Assembly: GCA_023428755.1 (NCBI GenBank)
Contig: JAEYWX010000015.1
Coordinates: forward strand, 186,001-250,000
Origin: Bacteroidota bacterium
GTDB lineage: Bacteria; Bacteroidota; Bacteroidia; Chitinophagales; Chitinophagaceae
Direction of reading: 5' to 3'
DNA: 64,000 nt
The stretch's first letter is position 1. The number at the start of each line of letters is the position of its first letter. The notes under the pieces were generated by a model, which searched no databases, had not been told where the DNA came from, and saw nothing but the letters and a program-made list of their open reading frames with translations. Made by a program: the position numbers and the translations under genes. This document shows positions 36,356 through 45,316 of this stretch, piece by piece.

Positions 36356-37120
36356 TTAACTTGCGATGATTAATTCAATATCATTGTCTTGAAATACCTG
36401 TTTGTGTTTGTCTTCAATGCCGTTATCGGTAATGATATAATCGATGAGTGATAATGCACCGAGGCTTGCAAATGCAGCCTTCCCCATCTTTGTTGAATCG
36501 GCTACGAGATAAGTTGTTTCTGCTGCTTCGATCATGGCCTTCTTTACCACGATATCGCTGATACTGGGATAAGTTAAACCGGCTTTGAGTGAAATACCAG
36601 CTGTTGCGAGGAACAGTTTCTGCACATGCAGTCCTTTAAAAAAATCAGCGGCTTTTTGCCCGGTCAGTGAAAGTGTTGGCGGTTTGAATTCGCCACCGGT
36701 TACAATTACTTCAATACCCGGCTCTGCACCCAACATCAATGCAATGTTTAATGCATTGGTGATGACGGTAAGATTTTTCATACCCTTCAGCTTCTTAGCT
36801 ACTTCTGTGGTGGTAGAACCCGAATCGAGGATGATGGTATCGCCGCTTTCAATAAAGTCTAAGCATTTGAGAGCGATCAATTCTTTTTTATCTAGATGCT
36901 CCTGGTGCGCCAGCGAAAATGCCTGCACCTGGTCTTTTACATTTTTGAGATAGGCACCGCCGTGTTCACGGATGATAAGGCCGTCCTTCTCCAGTTTTTC
37001 GAGATCCTGGCGGATGGTTACTTCGGTTACTTTAAACAGTTTGGCCAGGTTCAGCACTTTGGCTGAGCCGTCTTCCTGCAGTAATTCGATGATTTTTTCC
37101 CGGCGATGATTGGCGAGCAT
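36356..37120 (-). CDS. DeoR/GlpR-family transcriptional regulator
   Basis: This 254-residue repressor has an N-terminal winged helix (IIELLQEDGSAKVLNLAKLFKV, TEVTIRQDLEKLEKDG, then IREHGGAYL). The DeoR sensor domain has DFIESGDTIILDSGSTTTEVAKKL, LTVITNALNIALML, VIVTGGEF and YLVADSTKMGKAAFASLG. DeoR sensors bind phosphorylated sugars, so the ligand is likely the kinase product of this operon. As first gene of the isomerase-transketolase-kinase operon it should control itself. The repeated CGAAAAT and TTTACGCAA motifs at 37129-37199, directly upstream, are the likely operator. Confidence 0.93.
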   Translation of the reverse strand: MLANHRREKIIELLQEDGSAKVLNLAKLFKVTEVTIRQDLEKLEKDGLIIREHGGAYLKNVKDQVQAFSLAHQEHLDKKELIALKCLDFIESGDTIILDSGSTTTEVAKKLKGMKNLTVITNALNIALMLGAEPGIEVIVTGGEFKPPTLSLTGQKAADFFKGLHVQKLFLATAGISLKAGLTYPSISDIVVKKAMIEAAETTYLVADSTKMGKAAFASLGALSLIDYIITDNGIEDKHKQVFQDNDIELIIAS

Positions 37121-37128
37121 ACTCTTGT

Positions 37129-37199
37129 TTTACGCAACAAGATTAGCGAAAATTAGCAAAAATTCAAAAAAAATCGAAAATAAACGAAAATTTACGCAA
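37129..37199 (-). promoter_or_regulatory. Candidate DeoR operator array
   Basis: Two exact TTTACGCAA copies (37129-37137 and 37191-37199, same orientation) flank three CGAAAAT copies at 37147, 37175 and 37185. The last two are exactly 10 bases apart, one helical turn. The array sits immediately upstream of the DeoR start. DeoR-family proteins often bind TTTCG-type repeats, which is the complement of these half-sites. Confidence 0.5.
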
Positions 37200-37353
37200 G
37201 CAAAGCAAAGACTAAAACAGATCGACGTCCTTGAGAATAGTTCATAGGGCGTTACTCAATTACAAACCAAGTATAGGAATCGGCAGGAATATGTACCGTC
37301 AGTTCAACGCTATAATCCCGGCCTATTTTGTATTGTTTCAGTGCCTGAAAACA
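37200..37353. other. Intergenic region, nothing recognised
   Basis: This is the central part of the 587-base gap between the DeoR gene and the cysteine synthase homologue. No open frame or repeat that I can support is visible here. The gap's other contents (operator array, terminator, tRNA-like fragment, small ORF) are listed separately. Confidence 0.5.
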
Positions 37354-37383
37354 AAAAAGCCACTCAAATTTGAGTGGCTTTTT
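37354..37383 (-). terminator. Perfect-palindrome intrinsic terminator
   Basis: A-tract, GCCACTCAAA, TTTGAGTGGC and T-tract make a 15-base perfect inverted repeat with U-runs on either strand, so it can terminate in both directions. On the minus strand it directly follows a sequence like the 3' end of a tRNA, the normal place for such a terminator. Confidence 0.85.
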
Positions 37384-37400
37384 GCGGACCGGACGGGACT
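37384..37400 (-). pseudogene. tRNA 3'-end-like fragment
   Basis: The minus strand reads AGTCCCGTCCGGTCCGC immediately before the terminator. This is what the T-arm 3' strand plus the 3' acceptor strand of a bacterial tRNA looks like. Beyond the AGTCCC the normal GGTTCGA T-loop is missing (GGGAAAGTCCC instead) and no matching GCGGACC 5' acceptor strand occurs within the next 100 bases, so no full tRNA is present. It may be a remnant left by integration or deletion at a tRNA gene. Confidence 0.4.
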
Positions 37401-37435
37401 TTCCCATCCACTCTTATAACTTAAAACACAATATG

Positions 37436-37603
37436 TTATCTGTTGCTCTTCTCCTTACTAACCGAATTGCTCCCTTTCCCCACAGTTTTACAGCTATTAC
37501 ACGCAATTAGCAAAGATGCAGCTACAAAATTATTGTCTTTGCTTTCAGTTTGCAATTCTTTCGCAGGCTTTATTTTCCTATACATTGAATATAAATGTAA
37601 CAT
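37436..37603 (-). CDS. Small hypothetical ORF (55 residues)
   Basis: An ATG at 37603 opens a 55-codon frame ending at 37436, starting MLHLYSMYRKIKPAKE and ending VSKEKSNR, with a mid-protein LLIACNSCKTVGKG stretch that has a lipobox-like look but lies too far from the start. Basic and polar overall. There is no recognised family and no clear promoter. It could equally be chance in an otherwise empty gap. Confidence 0.2.
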   Translation of the reverse strand: MLHLYSMYRKIKPAKELQTESKDNNFVAASLLIACNSCKTVGKGSNSVSKEKSNR

Positions 37604-37707
37604 TTTAGCCTGCTAAGTTCGACAACATGTTATTGACAAAGGGGAGGAAAGTAGACACTATCCTCCGTGCTTTATCAACATGAGAAAACTTATCAATTAA
37701 ACCAAAA

Positions 37708-38775
37708 TCATAAACGATCAATTGCTTTGTAGTCGATGAGTTCAATATCCTGCGACAAATATTCCTTACGCATCGATTCTTCTTTCATCAAGTCGGTGCT
37801 CAGGTATTTTTTATTACTGTCACTGAATACGGTGACTACCACTTTATCGGCACCCATTTCATTTTGAAGCTGAATAGCTCCTAGGAAATTTGCACCGGAA
37901 GAAATACCCACAGCCAATCCTAATTGTTTTGCCAGTTTTTGTGCCATGATGATGGAATCCCCATCAGATGCTTTTACCACTTTATCCAACTGATCAAGTT
38001 TCACAATAGCTGGAATAAATTCATCCGAAATACCTTGTATGCGATGCGAACCAACTTTGTAACCGGTAGAAAGTGTTGGTGATTCTGCAGGTTCAAGCGG
38101 ATGTATTTTGATTTGGCTGTTTCTTTTCTTCAAATAATGTCCCATGCCCATTACTGTACCTCCTGTGCCTACACCAGCAACAAATGCATCGGGTGTAAGA
38201 TCGACTGATTGCAACTGCATCCAGATCTCTTTGGCTGTTGTTTTTTCATGCGCTTCTGCATTGTAGAGGTTTTCAAATTGCTGTGGCAAAAAAATAGTTT
38301 CATCTGCTGTCGCCATCTTTTCACTCAATGCAATGCTTCCTAAGAAGCCACCTTCCTCTTTACTGATCAGGATAACATCAGCACCCAAACTTTTAATAAT
38401 GTCAATGCGTTCTTTACTCAACCAGTTGGGCATAATGATTTTCACATCATGTCCTAACGCTTTGCCAATTGCACTAAAAGCAATACCGGTGTTGCCACTT
38501 GTTGCTTCAACGATTGTATCGCCTGGGCTTATTTTATTCTGACGATAGGCTTGTTGTAAAATGTACAAGGCCATGCGGTCTTTAATACTGCCAGTGAGAT
38601 TGTAGTTTTCACATTTCACATAGATCTTTCTGCAATCGTCTTTGTATTTATAAGCAATCTCCAGCATTGGCGTGTTGCCAACCAATCCCCAGAGATGCCT
38701 GAACTTGCTTTCCAGTTGATCGGACAATGATGTGGCTGTATCAAAACAACCGCAATCTGTTGACAACTGATTCAT
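37708..38775 (-). CDS. Cysteine synthase-family PLP enzyme
   Basis: This 355-residue fold-type II PLP enzyme carries the PLP lysine in NYNLTGSIKDRMA (Lys65 from the preferred start) and the phosphate or substrate loop VEATSGNTGIAFS. The PLP phosphate glycine loop is in GVGTGGTVMGMG, and the late serine region is VGISSGANFLGA. It should make cysteine from an activated serine and sulfide, or catalyse a related beta-replacement. An unusual N-terminal extension (STDCGCFDTATSLSDQLESKF) precedes the core GNTPML. The ATG at 38775 is favoured over 38793. It stands next to disulfide-handling genes, so cysteine or sulfide metabolism is a possible common theme. Confidence 0.88.
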   Translation of the reverse strand: MNQLSTDCGCFDTATSLSDQLESKFRHLWGLVGNTPMLEIAYKYKDDCRKIYVKCENYNLTGSIKDRMALYILQQAYRQNKISPGDTIVEATSGNTGIAFSAIGKALGHDVKIIMPNWLSKERIDIIKSLGADVILISKEEGGFLGSIALSEKMATADETIFLPQQFENLYNAEAHEKTTAKEIWMQLQSVDLTPDAFVAGVGTGGTVMGMGHYLKKRNSQIKIHPLEPAESPTLSTGYKVGSHRIQGISDEFIPAIVKLDQLDKVVKASDGDSIIMAQKLAKQLGLAVGISSGANFLGAIQLQNEMGADKVVVTVFSDSNKKYLSTDLMKEESMRKEYLSQDIELIDYKAIDRL

Positions 38776-38808
38776 TGTGAATTCTTTTACCATCTTTTAT
38801 CTTTTTAC

Positions 38809-40824
38809 TTAGAACGTTGCTTTATATTTTTCATTTACTGTATCCAGTAATTCTTTAAACTTTTCAATATCCGGATCGTAACCATAACCATCAGGTACGA
38901 TTCGTTTTTCATTGGCATCGAGAAAGAAATAGTATGGTTGTGAGTTGGCGCCATATGCTGTTACCTGTAGATCAGCATTTTTATCGCCCAATGTTTCAAC
39001 TTGTTTGTTCAATGCCTTGGAGAAGTAATGTTCGTTTTCCGGAAGATCCACATTCTGTACATCAACATATAATGAAACGATGACATAATCTTCTTTCAAT
39101 CGTTTCATCACTTTTGCATCGCTCCAAACCTGCCCTTCCATCTTACGACAGTTCACACAATTTATTCCGGTAAAGTCAAGCATCAATGGTTTCTTTAATT
39201 TGCGTGCAACAGCCAGTGCCTCATCATAATCAAAATAAGTGATCATGCCATACTTGGTTACCACTTCCGGTTCGTACATTTTCATCTGCTCATAATACTT
39301 CGTTGGATGAGGTTGTTCACCTGCTGTATTGTTTGATGAAGATGCACGTGTATGCATACCTGCGCCCATTACAAAATCCTGTGTGCCCATTGGCGGAACA
39401 AATGCACTGATGCTTTTTAATGGCGCACCAAACAAACCAGGGATCATATACACTGCAAATGCAAAAGCAGTAAGTGCAAACATCAAACGTGTTATAGTGA
39501 GATAGGGTAATCCAAAATCATTCTTTGGCAACTCATCATCGTGATGGAACTTGAGTTTACCTAAAAGATAAACTCCTAACAATACAAAGATGACGATCCA
39601 TAAAGTGATAAACACTTCTCTGTCGAGTAATCTCCAACCTTTTACAAGATCTGCATTCGATAAAAATTTTAATGCAAGTGCAAGCTCTAAAAATCCGAGT
39701 GTTACTTTCACTGCATTCAACCAACCTCCTGCTTTACCTAACACATTTAATTTGCTTGGGAAAAATGCAAATAAAGCAAAGGGTAATGCCAGTGCAGTAG
39801 AAAAACCAAGCATACCAACGAGCGGTCCAAAATAACTTCCTTTTGATGCAAGCACTAACAAATTACCAATGATGGGCCCTGTGCAGGAAAATGATACAAG
39901 CACCAGCGTTAATGCCATAAAGAAGATGCCAAGAAAACTTGTGGTGCCGGCTTTTGAATCGCTCTTGTTTGTCCAGCTTGATGGCAATGTGATTTCAAAT
40001 GCGCCAAGAAAGGAAAATCCAAAGATCAGGAACAATGCAAAAAATATAAGATTAGCGATCCAATTGGTAGCAAGATTATTTAATGCAGCAGGTCCAAAGA
40101 TGATTGTAACCAAAAACCCTAGCAGTGTAAAGATCACTACAATAGACGCTGCATAATACAATGCATTGCGGATGCCTTCTGCTTTTGTCTTGCTGCGTTT
40201 GGTAAAGAAGCTGACTGTAACGGGTATCATCGAATACACACAGGGTGTAAGCAGTGCTAACAGTCCGCCACCAAATGCAGCCAAGAAAATCCAGAGCAGT
40301 GATCTGTTGGCAACAGAATTGCTATCTGCATCGGCCGCAGCTGCTGCAGTTTGTTCAGGCTTAATAAAAAATTTAAACGCCTGTTCACCTGGAATATATT
40401 CATCTCCTTTGGCAAATAAATAATTCACAGTTCCTTTTACTAAGAAACTATCCGTTTCGTTTGCGTTGATCTTTTGCTCCCACAGAACAGAATCAGAAAA
40501 GTATTCTACATTGGCTTGAGTGTTTGCATCAAGCTCAGATTTTTTTGTTCCTTTTTCGGCAACTGTTCCGGACAAATATTTGTTGGTAGATGAATCAAAC
40601 GCAATTGTTGAAAACAACACATCCGCTTCGTTTTTCTGCAAAGCAAAAAACTTTATACCTGATTTGATGTTAACACGCATTGACAGCAATACTTCTTTTT
40701 CATTTAAGCGTTGCTTGCTATAACTGAAGTTTACAGCGGTTGTATCTTCTGCGCTTACATTCTGCCCTGTTGCCAGTAAACCCAGTAACAGGAACAGTAT
40801 TGCAATCATTCTTCTCCTCATCAT
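38809..40824 (-). CDS. dsbD: DsbD-type thiol:disulfide interchange protein
   Basis: This 671-residue inner-membrane protein moves electrons from cytosolic thioredoxin to periplasmic partners. After a signal peptide comes a DsbD alpha-like periplasmic domain (about 25-150). The membrane core has eight or so segments, among them LLWIFLAAFGGGLLALLTPCVYSM with the conserved cysteine of LTPC and SFSCTGPIIG with the second. The C-terminal thioredoxin domain has Cys556-Val-Asn-Cys559 in TGINCVNCRKMEGQVW. All three redox parts are present and the order is normal. A separate alpha-like protein is encoded 2 bases upstream. Confidence 0.92.
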   Translation of the reverse strand: MMRRRMIAILFLLLGLLATGQNVSAEDTTAVNFSYSKQRLNEKEVLLSMRVNIKSGIKFFALQKNEADVLFSTIAFDSSTNKYLSGTVAEKGTKKSELDANTQANVEYFSDSVLWEQKINANETDSFLVKGTVNYLFAKGDEYIPGEQAFKFFIKPEQTAAAAADADSNSVANRSLLWIFLAAFGGGLLALLTPCVYSMIPVTVSFFTKRSKTKAEGIRNALYYAASIVVIFTLLGFLVTIIFGPAALNNLATNWIANLIFFALFLIFGFSFLGAFEITLPSSWTNKSDSKAGTTSFLGIFFMALTLVLVSFSCTGPIIGNLLVLASKGSYFGPLVGMLGFSTALALPFALFAFFPSKLNVLGKAGGWLNAVKVTLGFLELALALKFLSNADLVKGWRLLDREVFITLWIVIFVLLGVYLLGKLKFHHDDELPKNDFGLPYLTITRLMFALTAFAFAVYMIPGLFGAPLKSISAFVPPMGTQDFVMGAGMHTRASSSNNTAGEQPHPTKYYEQMKMYEPEVVTKYGMITYFDYDEALAVARKLKKPLMLDFTGINCVNCRKMEGQVWSDAKVMKRLKEDYVIVSLYVDVQNVDLPENEHYFSKALNKQVETLGDKNADLQVTAYGANSQPYYFFLDANEKRIVPDGYGYDPDIEKFKELLDTVNEKYKATF

Positions 40825-40826
40825 TT

Positions 40827-41279
40827 TTATTGAATGGACAATGAAAATTTATTCGTAGTTGGCGGAAGACATTGTGTATCGTTACACACCATAAACTCAA
40901 CCGTACCGACCACCGATGTCTTTACTGCAGTTTTTACTTTTACGGTTTGCACAAAGCTTACGCTGTTGGAGAATTGTTTAACATCCACACCAAACAATTC
41001 TTCATGTCTCTGTTCCAATTTACCCACTTCCTTTACTGCGCCCACCAATGTTACCAACGGGTTCTTTGCAAACCTGATGGTTGTTGGCACAGGGCCACCA
41101 TCGGGTGTTGTTTGTGAGTAAATATGCCAGCCTTTATCGATGGTGGCAGTGATCTGCACTTCGTAAGTTGTGGCATTTGTTTTCTTTAGTTTATAATTCC
41201 ACTTAACCGGGTTGTGTACCTGAGCGTTGGCCATGAAGCATGCCACTAATAACACAAGTACTGCTGTTAATTTTCGCAT
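40827..41279 (-). CDS. Stand-alone DsbD-alpha-like (DsbC/D N-terminal) periplasmic protein
   Basis: This 150-residue exported protein has a signal peptide ending FMANAQ. Its single beta-sandwich resembles the N-terminal domain of DsbD: VHNPVKWNYKLKKTNATTYEVQITATIDKGWHIYSQTTPDGGPVPT, later VEFMVCNDTQCLPPTTNKFSLSI. The Cys-Asn-Asp-Thr-Gln-Cys pair matches the active-site cysteines of DsbD alpha domains. The start at 41279 avoids overlap with the metalloprotease stop at 41284. Being 2 bases from dsbD it is probably a partner that takes electrons from DsbD or feeds them to a client. Confidence 0.88.
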   Translation of the reverse strand: MRKLTAVLVLLVACFMANAQVHNPVKWNYKLKKTNATTYEVQITATIDKGWHIYSQTTPDGGPVPTTIRFAKNPLVTLVGAVKEVGKLEQRHEELFGVDVKQFSNSVSFVQTVKVKTAVKTSVVGTVEFMVCNDTQCLPPTTNKFSLSIQ

Positions 41280-41283
41280 GATC

Positions 41284-43824
41284 TTATTTTTTAGTATCAA
41301 GTGATGTAGTTAAACGGTCTGCAAGATCCTGCAGATGTAATTTTGTAAGCTGATCACTGCATGCTACAATAGCTATTTTTATTTCTGCAAGCAAGCTGCG
41401 CATATGGCCTTTCACAATTGATAGCCCATCATTCACTTTACTTACAGCAACACTTGTGTTTGGCGCACCTGGCACAGCAGCAGGTGCTTCTGCAGCTACT
41501 GCGATCATTCGTTCAACATATAATTTTTGCAGGTTGCGACGATAGATATCAATTGCCTTCGCAGTTTTCAATTCGCTCCAGATACCTCTCTTCAACTCAT
41601 CAAGCATTTCTTTTGCTGTATAGGCCTGTGCTGGGTACACTGCTTCAAATTGCAACAACTTGCTGATGGTTGCATTACTGATCAAACGATTGAGCGTACT
41701 GTTCTGCATATTAGCAATCGTATTCATATCACCTGCACCTGTTAATGAGAATATTTTCTTATCAAGTAACCAAAGTGGTGTTGTAAACAACTGCTCCTGT
41801 AAGAAAGCAATCGCTTCTTTCTGTTTTGCTTTCGATACAAACTCGATCACTGCACCATTCTCTTCAACAGTTTTTGGTGTGGTCATTATACCACCTACAT
41901 TTTTTGCGACATGCCCCATGTAGCGATTGAACTGCCCCGTTACTTCGATGTACATTTTACGTAAGTTGGCATAACCTTCGCCAGGTTCTTTTGTCCATGT
42001 AACAAGATTGGGAACAATGCGTTTCAGGTTTTTAATACCATACACCCCTGCTTTCATCGCATTATCACCAATATCTTCATTTTGTGTGCGTGGATCGTTT
42101 GGATCCGTTTCTGTTCCGAACCATAAATGAGCATTTGATATTGTTTTTCCGATCACCCATTTATTCAAGGTCTCTTTTTCTACATCAGTATCTGCATCGG
42201 GTATCCATCTGTACCCCCACTCAATCGCCCATTGATCGTAAGCACCAATACGTGGAAACAGGTTTGTTCGATCTATATTATCTTCCGGCTGTGCCACATA
42301 GTTAAAGCGTGCATAATCCATGATAGATGGCGTATGCCCATGTTCTTTTAACCACGTATTGTCACGTAACTTTTCTACAGGTACCGTTGACGATGATCCA
42401 AAGTTGTGACGCAAACCAAGTGTATGCCCAACTTCATGCGACGATACAAAACGGATCAACTGACCCATCAATTCATCGTCAAGCTGCATGCTTCTTGCTT
42501 TGGGATCAACAGCTGACGTTTGTACCATATACCAGCTATGCAGAATTTCCATAATGTTATGATACCAACTGATATGAGTTTCCATGATCTCTCCACTTCT
42601 TGGATCATGCACGTGAGGCCCCATGGCATTCGCAATATCAGAAGGTTTGTATACGATTACATTATGTCGTGCATCTTCCATGCTCCATTCCGGATCACTC
42701 TTCGGTGCCTCTTTTGCAATGATGGCATTTTTAAATCCTGCTTTTTCAAACGCTACCTGCCAATCGTTTACACCTTGTATTAAATACGGCACCCATTTCT
42801 TTGGTGTTGCGGGATCGATGTAATAAATAATCGGATTTTTCGGCTCAACCAATTCACCACGTTTATACTTTTCAATGTCTTCCGCTTTTGGTTCCATTCT
42901 CCAGCGTGTGATCATGGCCGTTGATTTAACACCTTGTGGATTCGCATCAAAATCAACAAAGCCTGTTGCGAAATAACCAACCCTGGTATCGAAATGGCGT
43001 GACTTCATTGGAGTTTTTGGTAACAACACCAGTGAACTGTTAAGTTCATATGTTGCAGGTGCACCTGGTGCCGGGCCAAAACTTTGCTGCCCCTGTTGTT
43101 GAGCTGGAGTACGCATGTACGTACGCACTGTTCTTATCTCAATATTTAAAGGGAATGATCGTATGCCACTGATAAATGATTTATCGGGTTGCATACTTCC
43201 TAATGAGAGCTGGCGCTTGGTCATTGCTTCGAAGTAAAGAATACCATTATCAGTATTCAGGTAATCAGTAAAATCAATTACACAACCAGCTGAATCTTTT
43301 GCCAATGCTTTAATATCAAACACTGCAACAATAGGTTGCAGATTGGAGTTCATGACTGAACGATACAAGCCATTCTCACTGGTATCTTTCGATACTTCCT
43401 GGTGCGATACACTGTACAAAAACAATTTGCTGTTTGGACCTTTTTCAAAACGGATCACATTTTCACCTATAAGGTCACCGGCATACCCCATGAAGCCAGC
43501 CCTGCTACCTGCTGCTGATTTTGCAATACGGTTTACCACTAGTATTTCTCTGCCAAGTAAGGAGTCAGGAATTTCCAACAGATAACGTTCACTTACTTTG
43601 TGCACGCTGAACAAGCCTTTATCTGTCTTTGCAGAAGCAGGAACAACTTCCTGGTAAGGTCGTATACCGCCTGTAGCAGGCGGACGCATTGTTCTGTTGC
43701 CTGCATTTGCTGTTGTATCATTTACTGGCGTAGGTCTTACTTGTGCTTTTGTTACATCTGCGATCAATAAAAGACCGCTGATTGCAACCAGTAAGAATAA
43801 ACTGGGTTTTACTTTACGATTCAT
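41284..43824 (-). CDS. Secreted zinc metalloprotease (DUF5117/DUF5118 type)
   Basis: This 846-residue protein has a signal peptide ending VTKAQ. The zincin motif HEVGHTLGLRHNF provides zinc ligands His463, His467 and His473 with catalytic Glu464, and a Met-turn follows in SIMDYARFNY. The long N-terminal part (LLEIPDSLLGREILVVNRI, LNTDNGILYFEAM) is the beta-rich DUF5117/5118 region seen in Bacteroidota zinc-dependent metalloproteases. The C-terminus is helical. It is exported, possibly to the periplasm or outer surface, and its client is not known. It directly precedes the DsbD-alpha-like gene, so the three may form an operon for folding or turnover of disulfide-containing exported proteins. 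Confidence 0.9.
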   Translation of the reverse strand: MNRKVKPSLFLLVAISGLLLIADVTKAQVRPTPVNDTTANAGNRTMRPPATGGIRPYQEVVPASAKTDKGLFSVHKVSERYLLEIPDSLLGREILVVNRIAKSAAGSRAGFMGYAGDLIGENVIRFEKGPNSKLFLYSVSHQEVSKDTSENGLYRSVMNSNLQPIVAVFDIKALAKDSAGCVIDFTDYLNTDNGILYFEAMTKRQLSLGSMQPDKSFISGIRSFPLNIEIRTVRTYMRTPAQQQGQQSFGPAPGAPATYELNSSLVLLPKTPMKSRHFDTRVGYFATGFVDFDANPQGVKSTAMITRWRMEPKAEDIEKYKRGELVEPKNPIIYYIDPATPKKWVPYLIQGVNDWQVAFEKAGFKNAIIAKEAPKSDPEWSMEDARHNVIVYKPSDIANAMGPHVHDPRSGEIMETHISWYHNIMEILHSWYMVQTSAVDPKARSMQLDDELMGQLIRFVSSHEVGHTLGLRHNFGSSSTVPVEKLRDNTWLKEHGHTPSIMDYARFNYVAQPEDNIDRTNLFPRIGAYDQWAIEWGYRWIPDADTDVEKETLNKWVIGKTISNAHLWFGTETDPNDPRTQNEDIGDNAMKAGVYGIKNLKRIVPNLVTWTKEPGEGYANLRKMYIEVTGQFNRYMGHVAKNVGGIMTTPKTVEENGAVIEFVSKAKQKEAIAFLQEQLFTTPLWLLDKKIFSLTGAGDMNTIANMQNSTLNRLISNATISKLLQFEAVYPAQAYTAKEMLDELKRGIWSELKTAKAIDIYRRNLQKLYVERMIAVAAEAPAAVPGAPNTSVAVSKVNDGLSIVKGHMRSLLAEIKIAIVACSDQLTKLHLQDLADRLTTSLDTKK

Positions 43825-44197
43825 TGATATGTTTTTAGAATGACCTTATTTGATGTGAGTAAGAAACAAGCAAAATGTTTTTGAAAAATTTGATAGTAGA
43901 CTAACAACTGTGCTGTTTTACCCCAAGCGAACCGAAATTTATTTTCAGTTCGGGCATAGCTGCCACTCCTCCATCAGTTTAAGAGATTTTGAACCGATCA
44001 TCAATTCTGTGTTGAGCAATACAGAATTCTCCCAATTTTAATAAATGGAACAGAATGCAGATTGTCCAATTACATTTTTAGTTATTTGATTATTGCGGTA
44101 ATTATTATTTGACTTCAAAATTCAATCAAAGCTGAATAATTAAATCTTACCCTTTTACACCTCTATTGAAAAACTGGTGGAAGTTTGCAAAGACAAG
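43825..44197. other. Intergenic region with one imperfect hairpin
   Basis: These 373 bases separate the TlpA-type gene from the metalloprotease. No open frame is supportable. An inverted repeat (GAACCGAAA at 43929-43937, TTTCAGTTC at 43943-43951, one mismatch) could be a terminator or regulatory stem. The part next to 43824 should contain the metalloprotease promoter. Confidence 0.5.
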
Positions 44198-45316
44198 TTA
44201 TTTAGGTAGCTTTTCACTTCGATATGAGCTTAACGCCTTCCTATATTCCTCTATAGTATAGTCCATAACCGTTCCAATCATTTTGCCTTCTTTCAAAGCA
44301 ATCATTGCTTGCTCAATTGCTTTTTCTTCATTCACAACTGCATTTTTAAAATCACCTCCTTTAGCATAAGTAGCAGCTAAAGCATGGTAAGCAGCAGCGT
44401 TCATTGGCAAACCAGAACTTTCAAGATTGTTTGCTACCCATAAATAAGTTTCTTTTGAAAGCCCATCTTCCTGGTAAACTCCACTCATTGCATATATTGG
44501 TGCCGACTTAAAGTCTTTGGCCCACTCTTTTGTAAATTCGATTGCTTTCTTTTCATCAGTTTTTAATAAGACTGAAAACTTTGTAATATCTAGACTCATC
44601 TTCATTTGTGGAATCTCAATTTTTCCTTTCTCAATTAAATCTAACGCCTTGGCATATTCTTTCGCCTTAATTGCATCTTGAATGGGTTTCATCAGATTTT
44701 GAATTGTTGCAGTTTGTTTTGACGATCTATCGATTGTTTTATCATACTCAGTTTTATATGCAACCATGTTGTATGAACCATCCATTACTATTTTTAATGT
44801 CGAGTCTAATTTATTAGGATGGCCGATCCAGATAATTTGCTCATCTTTTATTATAAAGGTTGTAGGAATACCATAATTGCCAGATGCTTTTAGCCATTTG
44901 TTTCCCATGTGCTGATCGTTATTGTCGACAGTGACAGCATAGACCATATTCGTATCATTTCCTTTGACATATTTTTCAACGGCAGGCAACGCAGTTTCGT
45001 ATGGCTTTTCGCCAACATTTTCCCATACGTTTACACCGATGATCGAGATTTTATCCTTATACTCCTTTTGCAATTTTGTGAGATGAGGCATAGCTGCCTT
45101 GCATGGCCCACACCAAGTTGCCCAGAATTCTAAAACATATAAATTATCACCCGTAAATGATTTCACAGGCTCTCCTTTCAGCCACTTTGAGTATTTGAAT
45201 TCAGGTGCAGGATTACCAATGCGAAGAGTAATTGAATCCTGCGCACCTGCTGACATTAGAAAAGTATTGAACAAGATAACGAAAAACGTCACTTTTGTTT
45301 TTAATGATTTAATCAT
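44198..45316 (-). CDS. TlpA-like periplasmic thioredoxin with helical C-terminus
   Basis: This 372-residue exported protein has a signal peptide ending MSAGAQ and a TlpA/ResA-type thioredoxin domain with Cys69-Gly-Pro-Cys72 in LEFWATWCGPCKAAMPHL and the cis-proline region YGIPTTFII. The last 170 residues are TPR-like helices (YAKALDLIEKGKIEIPQ, AAYHALAATYAKGGDFKNAV). Similar proteins are commonly the last gene of Bacteroidota sigma/FecR/SusCD operons, as here. It probably reduces disulfides in the periplasm or assists maturation of the imported ligand's target. Its own substrate cannot be read from sequence. Confidence 0.9.
   Translation of the reverse strand: MIKSLKTKVTFFVILFNTFLMSAGAQDSITLRIGNPAPEFKYSKWLKGEPVKSFTGDNLYVLEFWATWCGPCKAAMPHLTKLQKEYKDKISIIGVNVWENVGEKPYETALPAVEKYVKGNDTNMVYAVTVDNNDQHMGNKWLKASGNYGIPTTFIIKDEQIIWIGHPNKLDSTLKIVMDGSYNMVAYKTEYDKTIDRSSKQTATIQNLMKPIQDAIKAKEYAKALDLIEKGKIEIPQMKMSLDITKFSVLLKTDEKKAIEFTKEWAKDFKSAPIYAMSGVYQEDGLSKETYLWVANNLESSGLPMNAAAYHALAATYAKGGDFKNAVVNEEKAIEQAMIALKEGKMIGTVMDYTIEEYRKALSSYRSEKLPK

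Noticed and set aside
37384..37460. Complete tRNA gene
   Set aside because: Only the 3' acceptor/T-arm strand is present; no T-loop, anticodon arm or matching 5' acceptor strand could be found.
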